DNA of 64,000 nucleotides from a bacterium SCSIO 12741 (GCA_024398055.1 CP073749.1:3162594-3226593); one strand, 5' to 3'; shown: positions 1 to 10,110, counted from the stretch's first letter. Made by a program: numbers and translations. Notes: generated by a model not told the origin, from the sequence alone.

Positions 1-85
1 TACTTCCGACCCAATTGACGATGGGGCATGGCCATCTTATTTGGTTACTAAAGGTCAAACATTCGGTGAAAATCGATCAGTCTAA
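1..85 (+). CDS. 3' end of an unidentified protein (partial)
   Basis: A frame starting at base 2 stays open for 27 codons and ends with TAA at 83-85. The peptide has an ordinary protein-like composition and ends in GENRSV. Its 5' part lies outside the window, so the product cannot be named. It runs in the same direction as the next gene, whose start is 17 bases downstream. Only the open frame and its composition support this call. Confidence 0.35.
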   Translation, partial: TSDPIDDGAWPSYLVTKGQTFGENRSV

Positions 86-102
86 ATACCCTAAATAAAA
101 CA

Positions 103-1026
103 ATGAAAGGACTTTTTCTGTTCCTATTTGCGCTGTTATTCTTTGATTGTGCAGGTCAGGTAAACAACGATTGTTTTCATGTGATAAAAAAAAGTGATTG
201 GAACCTTTCCATTTGTATCGACACTATGATGGGAGTGAACTCAAGTGATGAGTTTGAGTTGCAAATTATGCAGTACGAAACTTCTGATCAAGGGAAATCG
301 ACACGCCGATTGTCCATCACCTTGGATTACAATTATGAAAATAGAAGCGCTAAAGAAATATTGGAAAATCAATTTTCCAATAAACCAATTAACGGGCTTA
401 GGGAGATAAGTCGACAGGACAGTGTTCTTGGAGCAGGAGGTAACCAGTTTTATTTGGTTAACTGGATTTTTGAAAATGAAAAGAGGGATACATTGGCTCT
501 GTCTGCGGCCATTGGATTCTACGAAAACCAGTATTATACATTTCAGACATTCGGGCCTACCCAAAATCATGAGCCGCTAAATTTCCTTTGTAAAGTCCTA
601 AATAGGATATCTTATATAGGTGAACCGACTTTAAAAAATGATAAGGCCATTATAGATAATTTCCTGAGTACATTGACCTTGGGAATAAAGGTCGAAGAGA
701 AGTTGAAAGACATTCTAATTAATGCTGAAATTTTTCTTTCCACAATACCGGAAAAAGAAAGAGAGTCCTTATCTCAAGATCTTCCCCTTATTGAGATGCG
801 ATTAAATAATTGGAATCAGACCGTTTATGCTTTTATCAGAGCCATGAATAAATACGAGTCTGTGGTCATTAAAAAACACGACTTCAAAAGGGACATCTCC
901 CAACCCAACCTCACTGGTTACATGGCTTTAGTTGTATTTGATTGTGACGGAGAGGAAATCAGTTATCGACTGATCTGTATGGAAGTTGATGGGTTAATGT
1001 ATTTAGGAAGGATGGTGAAGGTGTAA
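103..1026 (+). CDS. secreted protein of unknown function
   Basis: This 307-residue protein has an N-terminal hydrophobic stretch (about residues 2-18, ending FFDCAGQ) that looks like a signal peptide, possibly a lipoprotein signal with the cysteine near residue 16. The rest is soluble with mixed alpha/beta character, and I recognise no family. The ATG follows an A-rich leader, as is usual in Bacteroidota. A 187-base gap separates it from the AsmA-like gene, so it is probably transcribed separately. The export signal indicates a periplasmic or outer-membrane-anchored location; no function is proposed. Confidence 0.75.
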   Translation: MKGLFLFLFALLFFDCAGQVNNDCFHVIKKSDWNLSICIDTMMGVNSSDEFELQIMQYETSDQGKSTRRLSITLDYNYENRSAKEILENQFSNKPINGLREISRQDSVLGAGGNQFYLVNWIFENEKRDTLALSAAIGFYENQYYTFQTFGPTQNHEPLNFLCKVLNRISYIGEPTLKNDKAIIDNFLSTLTLGIKVEEKLKDILINAEIFLSTIPEKERESLSQDLPLIEMRLNNWNQTVYAFIRAMNKYESVVIKKHDFKRDISQPNLTGYMALVVFDCDGEEISYRLICMEVDGLMYLGRMVKV

Positions 1027-1213
1027 ATTGGGATTCCGATTTGAAAACCCAAACCAATTGCCCTCAAATTCGTAGAGAAAATGGATGATTTTAAAGATCT
1101 TCCAAAAGCGACGTAATGTTTCTAAAAAACATTCGTTTACTTCTGCTGTAAAGCCTAATTTTATCGGTTCAGTTTTTGTAGTTATTAGTCAAAATTGAAA
1201 TACCCGCTTATTC

Positions 1214-3997
1214 ATGAAAAAGCTGCTCAAAATTACCGGAGCTACCCTATTCATTTTACTCCTCTTATTGATCCTCTTGCCTTTTATCTTCAAAGGGAAG
1301 ATTGCGGAGATTATCCAAGAACAAATTGATGAAAATGTAGACGCCAAGGTGGAATTGGCGGATCTGGACCTTTCCTTGATCAGTACGTTTCCGGATTTTA
1401 AGTTGGAGCTAAACGGCATTAAAGTGTCCGGCAAAGGTGAGTTTGATGGAATCACTTTGGTGGAAATCGGACAAATTGAAACTCGCCTGGATTTTATGAA
1501 GGTGATCAGCGGAGATCAGATAGAAGTGAAGTCTTTCGGTATTTCGGATGCTTACTTCCATGTGAAGGTGAATGAAGATACTCTGGCCAACTATGATATT
1601 GCCAAGCCTTCGTCTGCTCCTACCGAAGCACAGGAGGAAGAAGAAGTGGAAGAAGAGGAATCATCGGAAGGGGGAGAGCCTTTTGCTCTTTCTGTTCAGA
1701 GTTACTATTTGCGCAATATAAATGTGATTTACGATGATAAACCTGGCGATGTTTACGCGGAAATAGTAAACTTGACCCATGAGGGAAGTGCTGCCATCAA
1801 TGGAGACTTGATTTCTTTGGCAACCACAACTACCATTAAGGAACTTACGGCTAAGGCTGGTGGAGTGCGCTACTTAAAGAAGGCGAATCTGGATATCAAA
1901 TTCGATTCTGAAATCGACCAAGCCAATAACAAATACACGTTTCAGGAAAACCACTTTGGAATCAACGACTTGATGCTCCACTTTGATGGGTACGTAGCAC
2001 TACCTGATTCTGAAACGGTGGAAATGGACCTGACCTTTAACACGGAAAAAACAAGCTTTAGAAGTCTTCTTTCCTTGGTCCCAGCAGTATACCTAACCGA
2101 TTTTGAGCAGGTGGAAACTTCGGGTAACCTGGCCTTGGGTGGTTATGCAAAAGGAGCCATGAAAGGCGAGCAACTTCCTGCCTTCTTGGTTGACCTTAAG
2201 GTGACGGATGGCCGTTTTAAGTATCCTGATCTTCCCAAATCCGCCGAAAACATTGCTATAGATCTTCATGCCGCTAATCCAACCGGTGTAATGGATGATT
2301 TGGAAATTGACCTACGCCAGTTTTATGTGGACTTAGGTGGAAACCCGATCGATTTGAATGCTCGGGTGGTTACCCCGATAAGCGATGCCGATGTCAAGGG
2401 AAACTTGATGGCTCATGTGGATTTGGCTACTTTGAAGGATGTGATGCCTGCTGATTCAGGAATGTCGTACGAAGGAAAGATAGACGCCGACATCCATTTC
2501 GCTGGAAAGATGTCTACGCTCGAGGCTGAGGATTACGAAAACTTTGATGCCAAAGGTGCTTTGATCATGGAAGGGATTGTATACAACGACCCTACCCTTG
2601 GTTATCCCGTAAAAATCAATCACACGGATTTGGAGTTCACTCCCCAAAAGTTGACTCTGGAAACCTTCGATTGCCAATTGGGTAAGAGTGATATCCTGGC
2701 CAGCGGTTGGGTAGGTAATTACTTGCCTTATTACTTCAACGAGTCGCTTTTGAGTGGTGGACTTACGGTTAATTCGAATCTTTTGGATTTGGATGAATTG
2801 TCTGGACCGGAGGATGAGAACCAAGGCGATGGTGAGTCCCGAGAGCCTGCGGGAGAGGATGGTTCTGCTGAGAATGACGATGTAGCGGAGAGTATGGCTG
2901 CTGATACTTCTAATCAGGTAGAAGAAATTCCGGCCAACCTTGATTTTGAGTTGGTGTCAAACTTTAAGAAAGTACTTTATGACAACCTTGTGATGGAGGA
3001 CATGAACGGAAAAATTACCCTACGCGATCAAAAGCTATCGATGGATAACCTGGATATGAAAATGTTGGGTGGCGAGTTGACCATGAATGGGTATTACGAG
3101 ACCACGAATCCTACGCGTCCTACCGTTGATTTCTTCCTGGGCATACGTCGTTTTGATTTGCCCCAAACGTTCAACACCTTCAATACGGTGGAGAAGATGG
3201 CGCCAATTGCTGAGAATGCGACTGGAGCGATTAGTACTAAGATGAAATTGGTATGTGCATTGGATCAGAAAATGGAGCCTATCGATGAAACGATAACCGG
3301 TGGGGGAGATTTGCAAACCCATGGTGTTCGTATCAAAGATTCGGATGTATTGACCAAGGCGGCAGATTTGTTGAAGAATGAGGACCTAAAGGACTTGGTC
3401 TTGGAAGACGTAAACATCAGCTACGAGTTTCGCGATGGTCGTGTCTTTGTAGAGCCCTTCGATGTGAAATTGGGTGACCTGCAAGCCAATGTGAGCGGAT
3501 CCAATGGGTTTGATCAGACCTTGGATTATGTCGTGAAAACCGAAATCCCTACTTCTTCTTTGGGAGCTGGAGCCGGAGCTTTAAACAGTGCCTTGGCATC
3601 CATCAATCAAGGAACGGGATCGAATTTGAGTATGGGTGAGACCATCAAGGTAGATTTGGCCATCACCGGTACGGTAGACAAACCTAAAGTGTTGCCCAAG
3701 TTTGGTGATATGGAAGGAGCCGGAAGCGATAAGGTATCAGATCAGCTGAAACAACAGGCCAAAGAAGAGCTGAATAAGCTGAAAGAGGAAGCCAAGAAAG
3801 AAGCCGAAAAGCGAGCTCGTGAGGAAGCGGATAAGCTCAAAGAAGAGGCTGAGAAAAAGGCTCAGGAAGAAGCCGATAAACTGAAAAAGGAAGCTGAGAA
3901 AAAGGCTCAGGAAGAAGCAGACAAATTGAAGAAACAAGCCGAAGAAGAGGCGAAGAAAAAAGCAGGTAAGGAACTCAAGAAATTATTTGGGAAATAA
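1214..3997 (+). CDS. AsmA-family protein with coiled-coil C-terminal tail
   Basis: This 927-residue protein begins with one membrane anchor (about residues 5-25, leucine-rich) followed by a long periplasmic region of AsmA type. AsmA/TamB-like proteins act in outer-membrane assembly and lipid traffic between the membranes. Two acidic low-complexity linkers interrupt it (about residues 136-155 and 535-570). The final 90 residues or so are almost only Lys, Glu, Ala and Leu in 15-residue repeats (KLKEEAEKKAQEEAD type), predicting a long charged helix or coiled coil. That tail is unusual for the family and recalls TolA-like spacer helices. The family assignment is good; the exact role is inferred. 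Confidence 0.85.
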   Translation: MKKLLKITGATLFILLLLLILLPFIFKGKIAEIIQEQIDENVDAKVELADLDLSLISTFPDFKLELNGIKVSGKGEFDGITLVEIGQIETRLDFMKVISGDQIEVKSFGISDAYFHVKVNEDTLANYDIAKPSSAPTEAQEEEEVEEEESSEGGEPFALSVQSYYLRNINVIYDDKPGDVYAEIVNLTHEGSAAINGDLISLATTTTIKELTAKAGGVRYLKKANLDIKFDSEIDQANNKYTFQENHFGINDLMLHFDGYVALPDSETVEMDLTFNTEKTSFRSLLSLVPAVYLTDFEQVETSGNLALGGYAKGAMKGEQLPAFLVDLKVTDGRFKYPDLPKSAENIAIDLHAANPTGVMDDLEIDLRQFYVDLGGNPIDLNARVVTPISDADVKGNLMAHVDLATLKDVMPADSGMSYEGKIDADIHFAGKMSTLEAEDYENFDAKGALIMEGIVYNDPTLGYPVKINHTDLEFTPQKLTLETFDCQLGKSDILASGWVGNYLPYYFNESLLSGGLTVNSNLLDLDELSGPEDENQGDGESREPAGEDGSAENDDVAESMAADTSNQVEEIPANLDFELVSNFKKVLYDNLVMEDMNGKITLRDQKLSMDNLDMKMLGGELTMNGYYETTNPTRPTVDFFLGIRRFDLPQTFNTFNTVEKMAPIAENATGAISTKMKLVCALDQKMEPIDETITGGGDLQTHGVRIKDSDVLTKAADLLKNEDLKDLVLEDVNISYEFRDGRVFVEPFDVKLGDLQANVSGSNGFDQTLDYVVKTEIPTSSLGAGAGALNSALASINQGTGSNLSMGETIKVDLAITGTVDKPKVLPKFGDMEGAGSDKVSDQLKQQAKEELNKLKEEAKKEAEKRAREEADKLKEEAEKKAQEEADKLKKEAEKKAQEEADKLKKQAEEEAKKKAGKELKKLFGK
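3766..3960 (+). repeat. in-frame 45-base tandem repeat coding a helical tail
   Basis: Near-identical 45-base units encode 15-residue blocks (KLKEEAEKKAQEEAD, KLKKEAEKKAQEEAD, KLKKQAEEEAKKKAG) at the end of the AsmA-like gene. The two middle copies differ at only a few bases, which suggests recent duplication. Copy number may vary between strains. Confidence 0.8.
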
Positions 3998-4057
3998 TTT
4001 TCTTCAGGTAATCGTTTTGATCTAATTTGCCCGACTTTTTGAGGTTGGAAGAGGATT

Positions 4058-6139
4058 ATGGCTAAGAGGAATATCAAGTATTTGTGTTGGATTGGATTAG
4101 TAATTTGTACGCTATCCCTATCTGCTCAAGAAGACTGTGACCAGGATGTGAGTGATAAGGCCAAGAAACTTTTTGATAAGGCCAAGGACCGAAAACTCCC
4201 CGAACAAAAAAGAATGGCTTACCTCAGGGAAGCCCTGGAAATTGACGAAGATTACGCTGCTGCGAATATGCTTATGGGTAAGTTGGCCATGGGCCGTGCC
4301 AAGCAACGGGGTGGAGGCTATATGGCAGTGGCACCCTACTACGAAAAGGTGGTGGAGCTTTGCCCGGAATACAAAGCCAAAATCTACTACGAATTGGGGC
4401 AGATCTACTACTCCAATAAGAAGTACGACAAAGCGGTAACCTATTACGAAGGTTTTGTCAATTTTTCTTCTGAAGACGATAAGGCTTATTCCAGGGATCA
4501 TGAAGAACTGGTTGAACTCTGTCAGGAAGATCTGAAGACGGCTCGTTTTTACAAAGAAGCATACGCCAATCCCGTTCCCTTTGACCCGAAGGTAGTACGA
4601 GATATTTCTACCAATGAGGCGGACGAGTATTTACCGCTGTTGTCACCCGACAACGAGTGGTTATTCTTTACGCGTAGATGGGAGGATCACACCAAGGATA
4701 AGAATCAGATTTACCAGAGCGAATCCATTAAGCAAATCGAACGTTTTACCCGTTCAGAATATGTGAGCGATGGGAAATACAACAAGGGAGAACCGATGCC
4801 GGCGCCCTTTAATACCGATGAAAACATCAATTACGGTGGAGTAAGTATCTCCTTGAACAACCGTCATATCTACATCACCATCTGTACGCCTTACTTTAGC
4901 AAGACTCAGCAGAAAATGGTGAAAAACTGCGACATCTACCAGTCGAACTACGTGTTGGGTATGAACCCGGAGACGCATAAAGAGGAGTGGTATTGGACGG
5001 AACCCGAAAACATGGGCCCCAATATCAATACACCTGACGGCTGGGAATCGCAACCTTCGATTAGTGCCGATGGCCGACACCTGTATTTTGCCTCCTGGCG
5101 GGAAGGAAGCCAGCAGATTGACATCTATCAATCGGAACGTAAGGCGGACGGAACTTGGGGTATGGCCACGAACCTTGGTGCTCCTATTAATACAGAAGGA
5201 AACGACAAATCGCCCTTCATTCACACGGATTCTAAAACACTTTATTTCTCTTCTCAAGGACACCTCGGATTTGGTGGATACGATATCTATTACGTCCGTC
5301 AAGGCGACGATGGTAAATGGGAACAGCCCAAAAATCTGGGACATCCGATCAACACCGATGAGGATGAACACGGCTTGGTGGTAAGCACGGATGGTAAGAA
5401 GGTATACTTCGCCTCCGATCATTTAGAAAACAAACGAACTCGTCTGAATGTACTCTCCTTTGAGCTGTATAAAGAAGCCCAGCCCGATCAGGTGGTTTTG
5501 GTAAAGGGAAAGGTGGATCAAAAGTCATCGGATTCTCACCCTACGAAGATCCAGTTAAAGAACATGACCAGCCGTGATGTCAACGAATTCGAATTGGATT
5601 CTAATGATGGGTCCTTTGCAGCTGTAATGACGGTGAAGCCAGGCGACAAGGTGATCATGAAGGTGGAAGGAGAAAATGTAGCCTACAACTCCAGAATTAT
5701 TGAAACTCCGGAAGAGCAGGAAGAGGAGCTCGTTAAAGAACCAGGGGAACCTGTGGTTCAAAAAATGGATGTACCGGTTGACAAGAACAAGAAAGGAGGA
5801 ACCTATCCTCTAAAAGACCTTCATTACGAAACCAACTCCTCCGATATTTCAGAACGATCCATGGTCATTTTGGATGATTTTGCGGAATACCTCATAGAAA
5901 ACAAGCAGGTAAAAATTGCCATCCATGGTCACACTGACAACGTGGGTGCATCCTCCGATAATCTCGCTCTATCCGCAGACCGTGCCTTTTCGGTAAAAGA
6001 ATACCTGGAGGAAAAAGGAGTAACTCCCCAACGCCTCACTTTTAAGGGCTTTGGAGATACCAAACCCGTGGCTTCGAATCAAACCGAGCAAGGACGCTCT
6101 AAGAACAGAAGAACGGAGTTTGTGATCCTTGCTTTTTAG
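4058..6139 (+). CDS. TPR / PD40 repeat / OmpA C-terminal protein, PorE-like
   Basis: After a signal peptide (about residues 1-23) this 693-residue protein has a TPR-like region (about 30-170), a run of WD40-like PD40 beta-propeller repeats (about 190-470, with repeated SxDGxxLYFAS-type strands), a small beta domain (about 480-560) and an OmpA-type peptidoglycan-binding domain (about 582-693, GHTDNVG then LSADRA). This order matches PorE, the T9SS protein that links the secretion machine to peptidoglycan, and also many other Bacteroidota OmpA-family proteins. The T9SS role is therefore inference, helped by PorD and T9SS cargo elsewhere in the window. It follows the AsmA-like gene by 60 bases. 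Confidence 0.85.
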   Translation: MAKRNIKYLCWIGLVICTLSLSAQEDCDQDVSDKAKKLFDKAKDRKLPEQKRMAYLREALEIDEDYAAANMLMGKLAMGRAKQRGGGYMAVAPYYEKVVELCPEYKAKIYYELGQIYYSNKKYDKAVTYYEGFVNFSSEDDKAYSRDHEELVELCQEDLKTARFYKEAYANPVPFDPKVVRDISTNEADEYLPLLSPDNEWLFFTRRWEDHTKDKNQIYQSESIKQIERFTRSEYVSDGKYNKGEPMPAPFNTDENINYGGVSISLNNRHIYITICTPYFSKTQQKMVKNCDIYQSNYVLGMNPETHKEEWYWTEPENMGPNINTPDGWESQPSISADGRHLYFASWREGSQQIDIYQSERKADGTWGMATNLGAPINTEGNDKSPFIHTDSKTLYFSSQGHLGFGGYDIYYVRQGDDGKWEQPKNLGHPINTDEDEHGLVVSTDGKKVYFASDHLENKRTRLNVLSFELYKEAQPDQVVLVKGKVDQKSSDSHPTKIQLKNMTSRDVNEFELDSNDGSFAAVMTVKPGDKVIMKVEGENVAYNSRIIETPEEQEEELVKEPGEPVVQKMDVPVDKNKKGGTYPLKDLHYETNSSDISERSMVILDDFAEYLIENKQVKIAIHGHTDNVGASSDNLALSADRAFSVKEYLEEKGVTPQRLTFKGFGDTKPVASNQTEQGRSKNRRTEFVILAF

Positions 6140-6176
6140 CGTGAGACAAGTCACTGTAGGAACTCCTTAGAAAAAT

Positions 6177-6184
6177 TACCTTTG
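6177..6184 (+). promoter_or_regulatory. Bacteroidota -7 box (TACCTTTG)
   Basis: TACCTTTG fits the TAnnTTTG -7 consensus and lies 11 bases before the DUF4920 gene start, giving a very short leader. No clear TTTG -33 element is visible upstream. Confidence 0.5.
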
Positions 6185-6195
6185 TAATCCTAAAA

Positions 6196-6828
6196 ATGAA
6201 AACAATGAGAATTACCGGTTTATTGCTTTTGGTAGTGCTGTTCTGGAACTGCAGCGGAAACCAACAAGCCGAACAAGAAGCTACAACTACCCCTGAAACA
6301 CAAACTGAAACGGCCACTGCTGAGCCTACTCCAGCTTCCTTTGGAGAAGAGATTGTAATCGATCAAGTGACTGCTGGTGGTGATCTAATGAGCCAATTGG
6401 CTGAAATGGATACCGTGGAAGACGTTTTGATTTCAGGAAAGATCAACTCTTGCTGCCAAAAGAAAGGCTGCTGGATGAAAGTAGATCTGGGTGATGACCA
6501 AGAGATCTTCGTTAAGTTCAAGGATTACGGATTTTTCGTTCCATTGGATAGCGAAGGAAGCACTGCCTTGATGCAAGGTCGCGCATACAAAAAGACAGTT
6601 CCTGTTGAGGAATTGCGTCACTACGCTGAGGATGCAGGAAAAAGCGAAGAAGAAATTGCCGCTATTACTGAGCCAGAAGTAAGCTACTTGTTTATGGCTA
6701 ATGGCGTATTGCTTTCTGACTACACACCAAGCAAATCAGAAACCGAATCTTCGGAAGGCGAAGAAACCGAAATGGGTTCTGAAGAAACTGAAATGGAAGG
6801 TAACACCGAAACGACTACGGCGGAATAA
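6196..6828 (+). CDS. DUF4920 domain lipoprotein
   Basis: The 210-residue product starts with a lipoprotein signal (lipobox cysteine near residue 16, LFWNCSG). A Thr/Glu/Pro-rich spacer follows, then a DUF4920-type domain (about residues 50-175) with the conserved CCQKKGCWM motif. That three-cysteine motif could bind a metal or a cofactor. The C-terminus is another low-complexity Glu/Ser/Thr tail. It has its own -7 box and a strong hairpin terminator downstream, so it appears monocistronic. Family function is not established. Confidence 0.85.
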   Translation: MKTMRITGLLLLVVLFWNCSGNQQAEQEATTTPETQTETATAEPTPASFGEEIVIDQVTAGGDLMSQLAEMDTVEDVLISGKINSCCQKKGCWMKVDLGDDQEIFVKFKDYGFFVPLDSEGSTALMQGRAYKKTVPVEELRHYAEDAGKSEEEIAAITEPEVSYLFMANGVLLSDYTPSKSETESSEGEETEMGSEETEMEGNTETTTAE

Positions 6829-6848
6829 GATTCCAAAGTTTACAGCAT

Positions 6849-6888
6849 AAAAAAAGCCCTGTTTGCATTTGCATCCAGGGCTTTTTTA
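6849..6888. terminator. bidirectional rho-independent terminator
   Basis: An AAAAAAGCCCTG / CAGGGCTTTTTT hairpin sits between the convergent DUF4920 gene and the transketolase operon. Both strands give a stem followed by T residues, so it can serve both. Confidence 0.9.
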
Positions 6889-6908
6889 TTTGGGTTATGT
6901 GAAGCGAT

Positions 6909-7862
6909 CTATTTGCGCTCCAATACGTTTTGTGCGGCTTGAATTACGTCTTTGGTATCACATCCGTACTTCACCATCAATTCTTCTGGTTTTCCGCTTT
7001 CTCCAAAGCTATCGTTCACACCAACCATTTCTAATGGAACAGGATTTTTACGAGATAGAAGCTGAGCAACAGCATCTCCCAATCCACCATTTAGTTGATG
7101 CTCTTCGGCAGTCACTACACAGCGGGTTTTTCTAACCGATTCCAAAATGGCAGCCTCGTCCAATGGTTTAATCGTGTGAATGTTGATGATTTCAGCATCT
7201 ACACCATTCTGAGCTAAGTACTCACCAGCTTCCAATGCTTTCCATACCAAATGGCCAGTAGCGATGATGGTAACATCTCTACCCGGATTAAGCATCACCG
7301 CTTTTCCAATTTCAAATTTTTGATCTTCCGGAGTAAAGTTTGGCACCTTTGGGCGACCAAATCGCAAGTATACCGGGCCTTCCATTTCAGCAATAGCTTC
7401 AGTGGCAGCCTTCGTTTGGTTAAAGTCACATGGATTGATTACCGTCATGCCCGGAAGCATACGCATCAAACCAATGTCTTCCAAAATTTGGTGGGTAGCC
7501 CCATCTTCTCCCAAAGTAAGTCCGGCGTGTGAAGCGCAGATTTTTACATTCTTTCCGGAGTAAGCAATACTTTGACGAATCTGATCATAAACCCGTCCGG
7601 TAGAGAAGTTAGCAAAGGTTCCGGTAAATGGAATTTTGCCACCTACGGTAAGGCCCGCAGCGATCCCCATCATGTTGGCCTCAGCAATACCCACTTCGTA
7701 AAAACGATCGGGGTGATCTGCAGCAAAGGCGTCCATTTTTAGAGATCCGGTAAGGTCAGCACACAAGGCTACCACATTAGGATTGGATTTGCCCAGGGCA
7801 GAAAGTCCGGCTCCGAATCCGGATCGGGTGTCTTTGTTTCCAGTATTAACGTATTTGATCAT
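6909..7862 (-). CDS. transketolase, C-terminal (pyrimidine-binding) subunit
   Basis: This 317-residue protein matches the C-terminal half of transketolase. The pyrimidine-binding region carries the catalytic glutamate in [12 protein letters not shown], followed by [12 protein letters not shown]. The C-terminal domain (about 190-317) ends in the usual Rossmann-like fold. With the N-terminal half it should form a heteromeric transketolase of the non-oxidative pentose phosphate pathway. ATG at 7862 is chosen over an upstream TTG at 7868; it starts two bases after the VWA gene's stop, so translation is probably coupled. Split transketolases are common; the gene between the halves is not. Confidence 0.9.
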   Translation of the reverse strand: MIKYVNTGNKDTRSGFGAGLSALGKSNPNVVALCADLTGSLKMDAFAADHPDRFYEVGIAEANMMGIAAGLTVGGKIPFTGTFANFSTGRVYDQIRQSIAYSGKNVKICASHAGLTLGEDGATHQILEDIGLMRMLPGMTVINPCDFNQTKAATEAIAEMEGPVYLRFGRPKVPNFTPEDQKFEIGKAVMLNPGRDVTIIATGHLVWKALEAGEYLAQNGVDAEIINIHTIKPLDEAAILESVRKTRCVVTAEEHQLNGGLGDAVAQLLSRKNPVPLEMVGVNDSFGESGKPEELMVKYGCDTKDVIQAAQNVLERK

Positions 7863-7864
7863 GG

Positions 7865-9238
7865 TCAAAGATTAAGGGATGTAGAACTTCCGATTTTGAT
7901 AGTAAATTTTTTCTCTTTAGTAAACCAGGTACTTCTGGCTTCTGATGGTCGGTATAGCACGACGTAATCACCGGGTTGGAGGTAAAAACTTTGTCGGGTT
8001 TGATCGGAATCGAGGTTTTTTACCCAAACCATTTCGCCGTCTTTGTCTTGGTAAATGGCCCCGTAAATTCTGGAATTTAGGGTAAGGGAAAATAGTCCTG
8101 GATTAGGTATGTCAAGAGTGGTGGTGTGGCTCTGGCTTATGGCAATGTCGTTGAGGTAAATTCTGGGAGTGGTTAAGAGTTCAATATCATAGAACCCGGT
8201 TAGGTATTTCACCTTGGTGTTCAAGTTCTGAACGTGCAAGGTTTTGTTTTCTCCATGCTTTCTGACAATGGCTTGAATCGGTGTCTTGTTAGAGAATCCT
8301 TTGGCTTTAATTTCCAGGAAACCTTGTGGCGCGTCAACGGCCAAAATATTATGCTTACCTGGCAACATAATTAAGCTATCCGCTCGAGCTGGAGGAATCG
8401 TATGGGCCACCAAATCATAGGTAAAAGAAGGCTCAATATCCAATGTGTCCGGTACACCTTTAGCGTTCATCGTATGAACGAAATTGTAAAGGATGTTCCC
8501 GGTAAAATGATCGTATAGCGTAACACCAACTTCAGTTTCTGAAGCGTGCCCTCCTGCATCAATCAGGTTTACCTGGGCCGTGGTTTTATTTAAGGCTTGA
8601 GAAATAACCACACCCAATACATTTTGGAAGGAAGCCTCATCGGTCGCGTTGTAGAAGGTTCCCATACACTCAAAGGACTTGGTAAATCCCATGTCCATAC
8701 CAATACCAATCACAAAAGGTTTTAGAATGATGCCCTGGCGCTGCAATTTCATGGAAATCGTACAGGGATCACCACCACATTCTTCTATACCATCGGTAAT
8801 AAGGATAATGATGTTTCTGCAACTGGCACAAGGAGGAAAGTCTCCGGCAGCCTTTTCGAGGGTCATGGCAATGGGAGTAGTTCCCTTAGGCCGTATTTCT
8901 GAAAGTCGCTTTTTGATATTCTCACCGCTATTGGCCGAAAAAGGAACCTCCAGCTTGGTGTCGTTACAATCTTGTCCGTTGCGGTAATACTTCTGGTGTC
9001 CATACACCCGCAAAGCCATTTGCAGGTTAGGCGTCTTTTTTAGACTGTCAACAGCCTGAGCCAATAAGCGCTGAGCCACATTGTGTTTTTGACCGTTGTT
9101 CCAGGATCCGTTCATGGAATTGGACGCATCGTAAATAAACAGCAGCCGCGTAAGTGGCTCATCACCCGATTGGGCATGAGAAGAACTCAGGATAAAGAGT
9201 CCTATTATCAGTAAAAAATATGTCTTTGCTATTCGCAC
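7865..9238 (-). CDS. secreted VWA-domain protein inside the transketolase operon
   Basis: A signal peptide (about residues 1-22, ending SSSHAQ) is followed by a von Willebrand factor A domain (about 30-200) with an intact MIDAS motif (DASNS) and the later [12 protein letters not shown] segment. The remainder (about 210-457) is probably beta-sandwich. VWA domains bind protein partners through a metal ion, here outside the cytoplasm. The gene begins 8 bases after the transketolase N-half and ends 2 bases before the C-half, so all three look co-transcribed although their compartments differ. GTG at 9238 gives a good signal peptide; a TTG at 9250 overlapping the upstream stop is an alternative. 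Confidence 0.88.
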   Translation of the reverse strand: MRIAKTYFLLIIGLFILSSSHAQSGDEPLTRLLFIYDASNSMNGSWNNGQKHNVAQRLLAQAVDSLKKTPNLQMALRVYGHQKYYRNGQDCNDTKLEVPFSANSGENIKKRLSEIRPKGTTPIAMTLEKAAGDFPPCASCRNIIILITDGIEECGGDPCTISMKLQRQGIILKPFVIGIGMDMGFTKSFECMGTFYNATDEASFQNVLGVVISQALNKTTAQVNLIDAGGHASETEVGVTLYDHFTGNILYNFVHTMNAKGVPDTLDIEPSFTYDLVAHTIPPARADSLIMLPGKHNILAVDAPQGFLEIKAKGFSNKTPIQAIVRKHGENKTLHVQNLNTKVKYLTGFYDIELLTTPRIYLNDIAISQSHTTTLDIPNPGLFSLTLNSRIYGAIYQDKDGEMVWVKNLDSDQTRQSFYLQPGDYVVLYRPSEARSTWFTKEKKFTIKIGSSTSLNL

Positions 9239-9246
9239 GTAGTTAA

Positions 9247-10092
9247 TCAATAGTCACCAAGAGTTTCCTCCAACTGTTCCAAGGCACGTGCCAATTGTTC
9301 ATCGTTGGGTGCAACTCCGTGCCATTTGTGGGTGCCCATCATGTAGTCAACCCCTTGTCCCATCTCGGTTTTCATTAAAATAACAACGGGTTTTCCTTCC
9401 GCTGAAATTTCACGAGCCTGAACCAAGGTATTGTAAATTTCTTCTACATTGTGTCCATCCATTTGAAGGGTGTGCCAGCCAAAGGATTTCCATTTCCCTT
9501 CCAGGTCACCAAGAGGCAGTACATCTTCTACATCTCCATCAATTTGACGACCGTTCCAGTCTACCACGGCAACCAGGTTGCCAACGCTTTTTCCACCGGC
9601 ATACATGGCGGCTTCCCAAACTTGGCCTTCTTGCAATTCACCATCACCCATCAATACATAGGTGCAACGATCATCACCATTCAGCTTTTTCGCCAAGGTG
9701 GCTCCAATAGCAGCAGACAATCCTTGCCCTAAAGAACCAGAGGCAATCCGAATTCCGGGAAGACCTTCGTGCGTAGTCGGGTGACCTTGTAGGCGAGAAT
9801 CAATCTTTCTGAATGAAGAAAGCTCCTCAACTGGAAAATAACCGCTTCGGGCCAAGGTGCTGTACCAAACCGGAGAAATGTGTCCATTCGACAAGAAAAA
9901 CAAATCCTGCCCTTCACCATCCATATCCCACTCTTTGGGATCGTGCTTCAATATAGCGCTGTAGAGGGTAGCAAAAAAATCGGCGCAACCCAGAGAACCA
10001 CCCGGGTGACCGGAGCTTTGAGCATGAACCATTCGCACAATGTCTCGACGGGTTTGAGATGCGAGTTTTTTGATGTTATCGAAGTCTGCCAT
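9247..10092 (-). CDS. transketolase, N-terminal (thiamine pyrophosphate-binding) subunit
   Basis: The 281-residue product corresponds to the N-terminal half of transketolase. It has HxxSSGHPGGSLGCADF near the start and the thiamine-diphosphate motif GDGELQEG followed by VDWNGRQIDG (about residues 140-180). ATG at 10092 (MADF) is chosen. A frame opening at 10158 would add 22 residues without homology, and a promoter-like box lies inside that extension. It is first in the operon with the VWA gene and the C-half. The enzyme transfers two-carbon units between sugar phosphates in the cytoplasm. Confidence 0.92.
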   Translation of the reverse strand: MADFDNIKKLASQTRRDIVRMVHAQSSGHPGGSLGCADFFATLYSAILKHDPKEWDMDGEGQDLFFLSNGHISPVWYSTLARSGYFPVEELSSFRKIDSRLQGHPTTHEGLPGIRIASGSLGQGLSAAIGATLAKKLNGDDRCTYVLMGDGELQEGQVWEAAMYAGGKSVGNLVAVVDWNGRQIDGDVEDVLPLGDLEGKWKSFGWHTLQMDGHNVEEIYNTLVQAREISAEGKPVVILMKTEMGQGVDYMMGTHKWHGVAPNDEQLARALEQLEETLGDY

Positions 10093-10110
10093 TTGAGGGA
10101 TGTTTGGCCG

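Noticed and set aside
4754-5422. 222-codon open frame antisense to the PorE-like gene
   Set aside because: It is an antisense shadow of a strongly supported gene, with no domain and no promoter or spacing that would suggest translation.
9239-9250. TTG start for the VWA gene overlapping the transketolase stop
   Set aside because: The GTG at 9238 is a better initiator and keeps a complete signal peptide. The TTG is noted as an alternative only.
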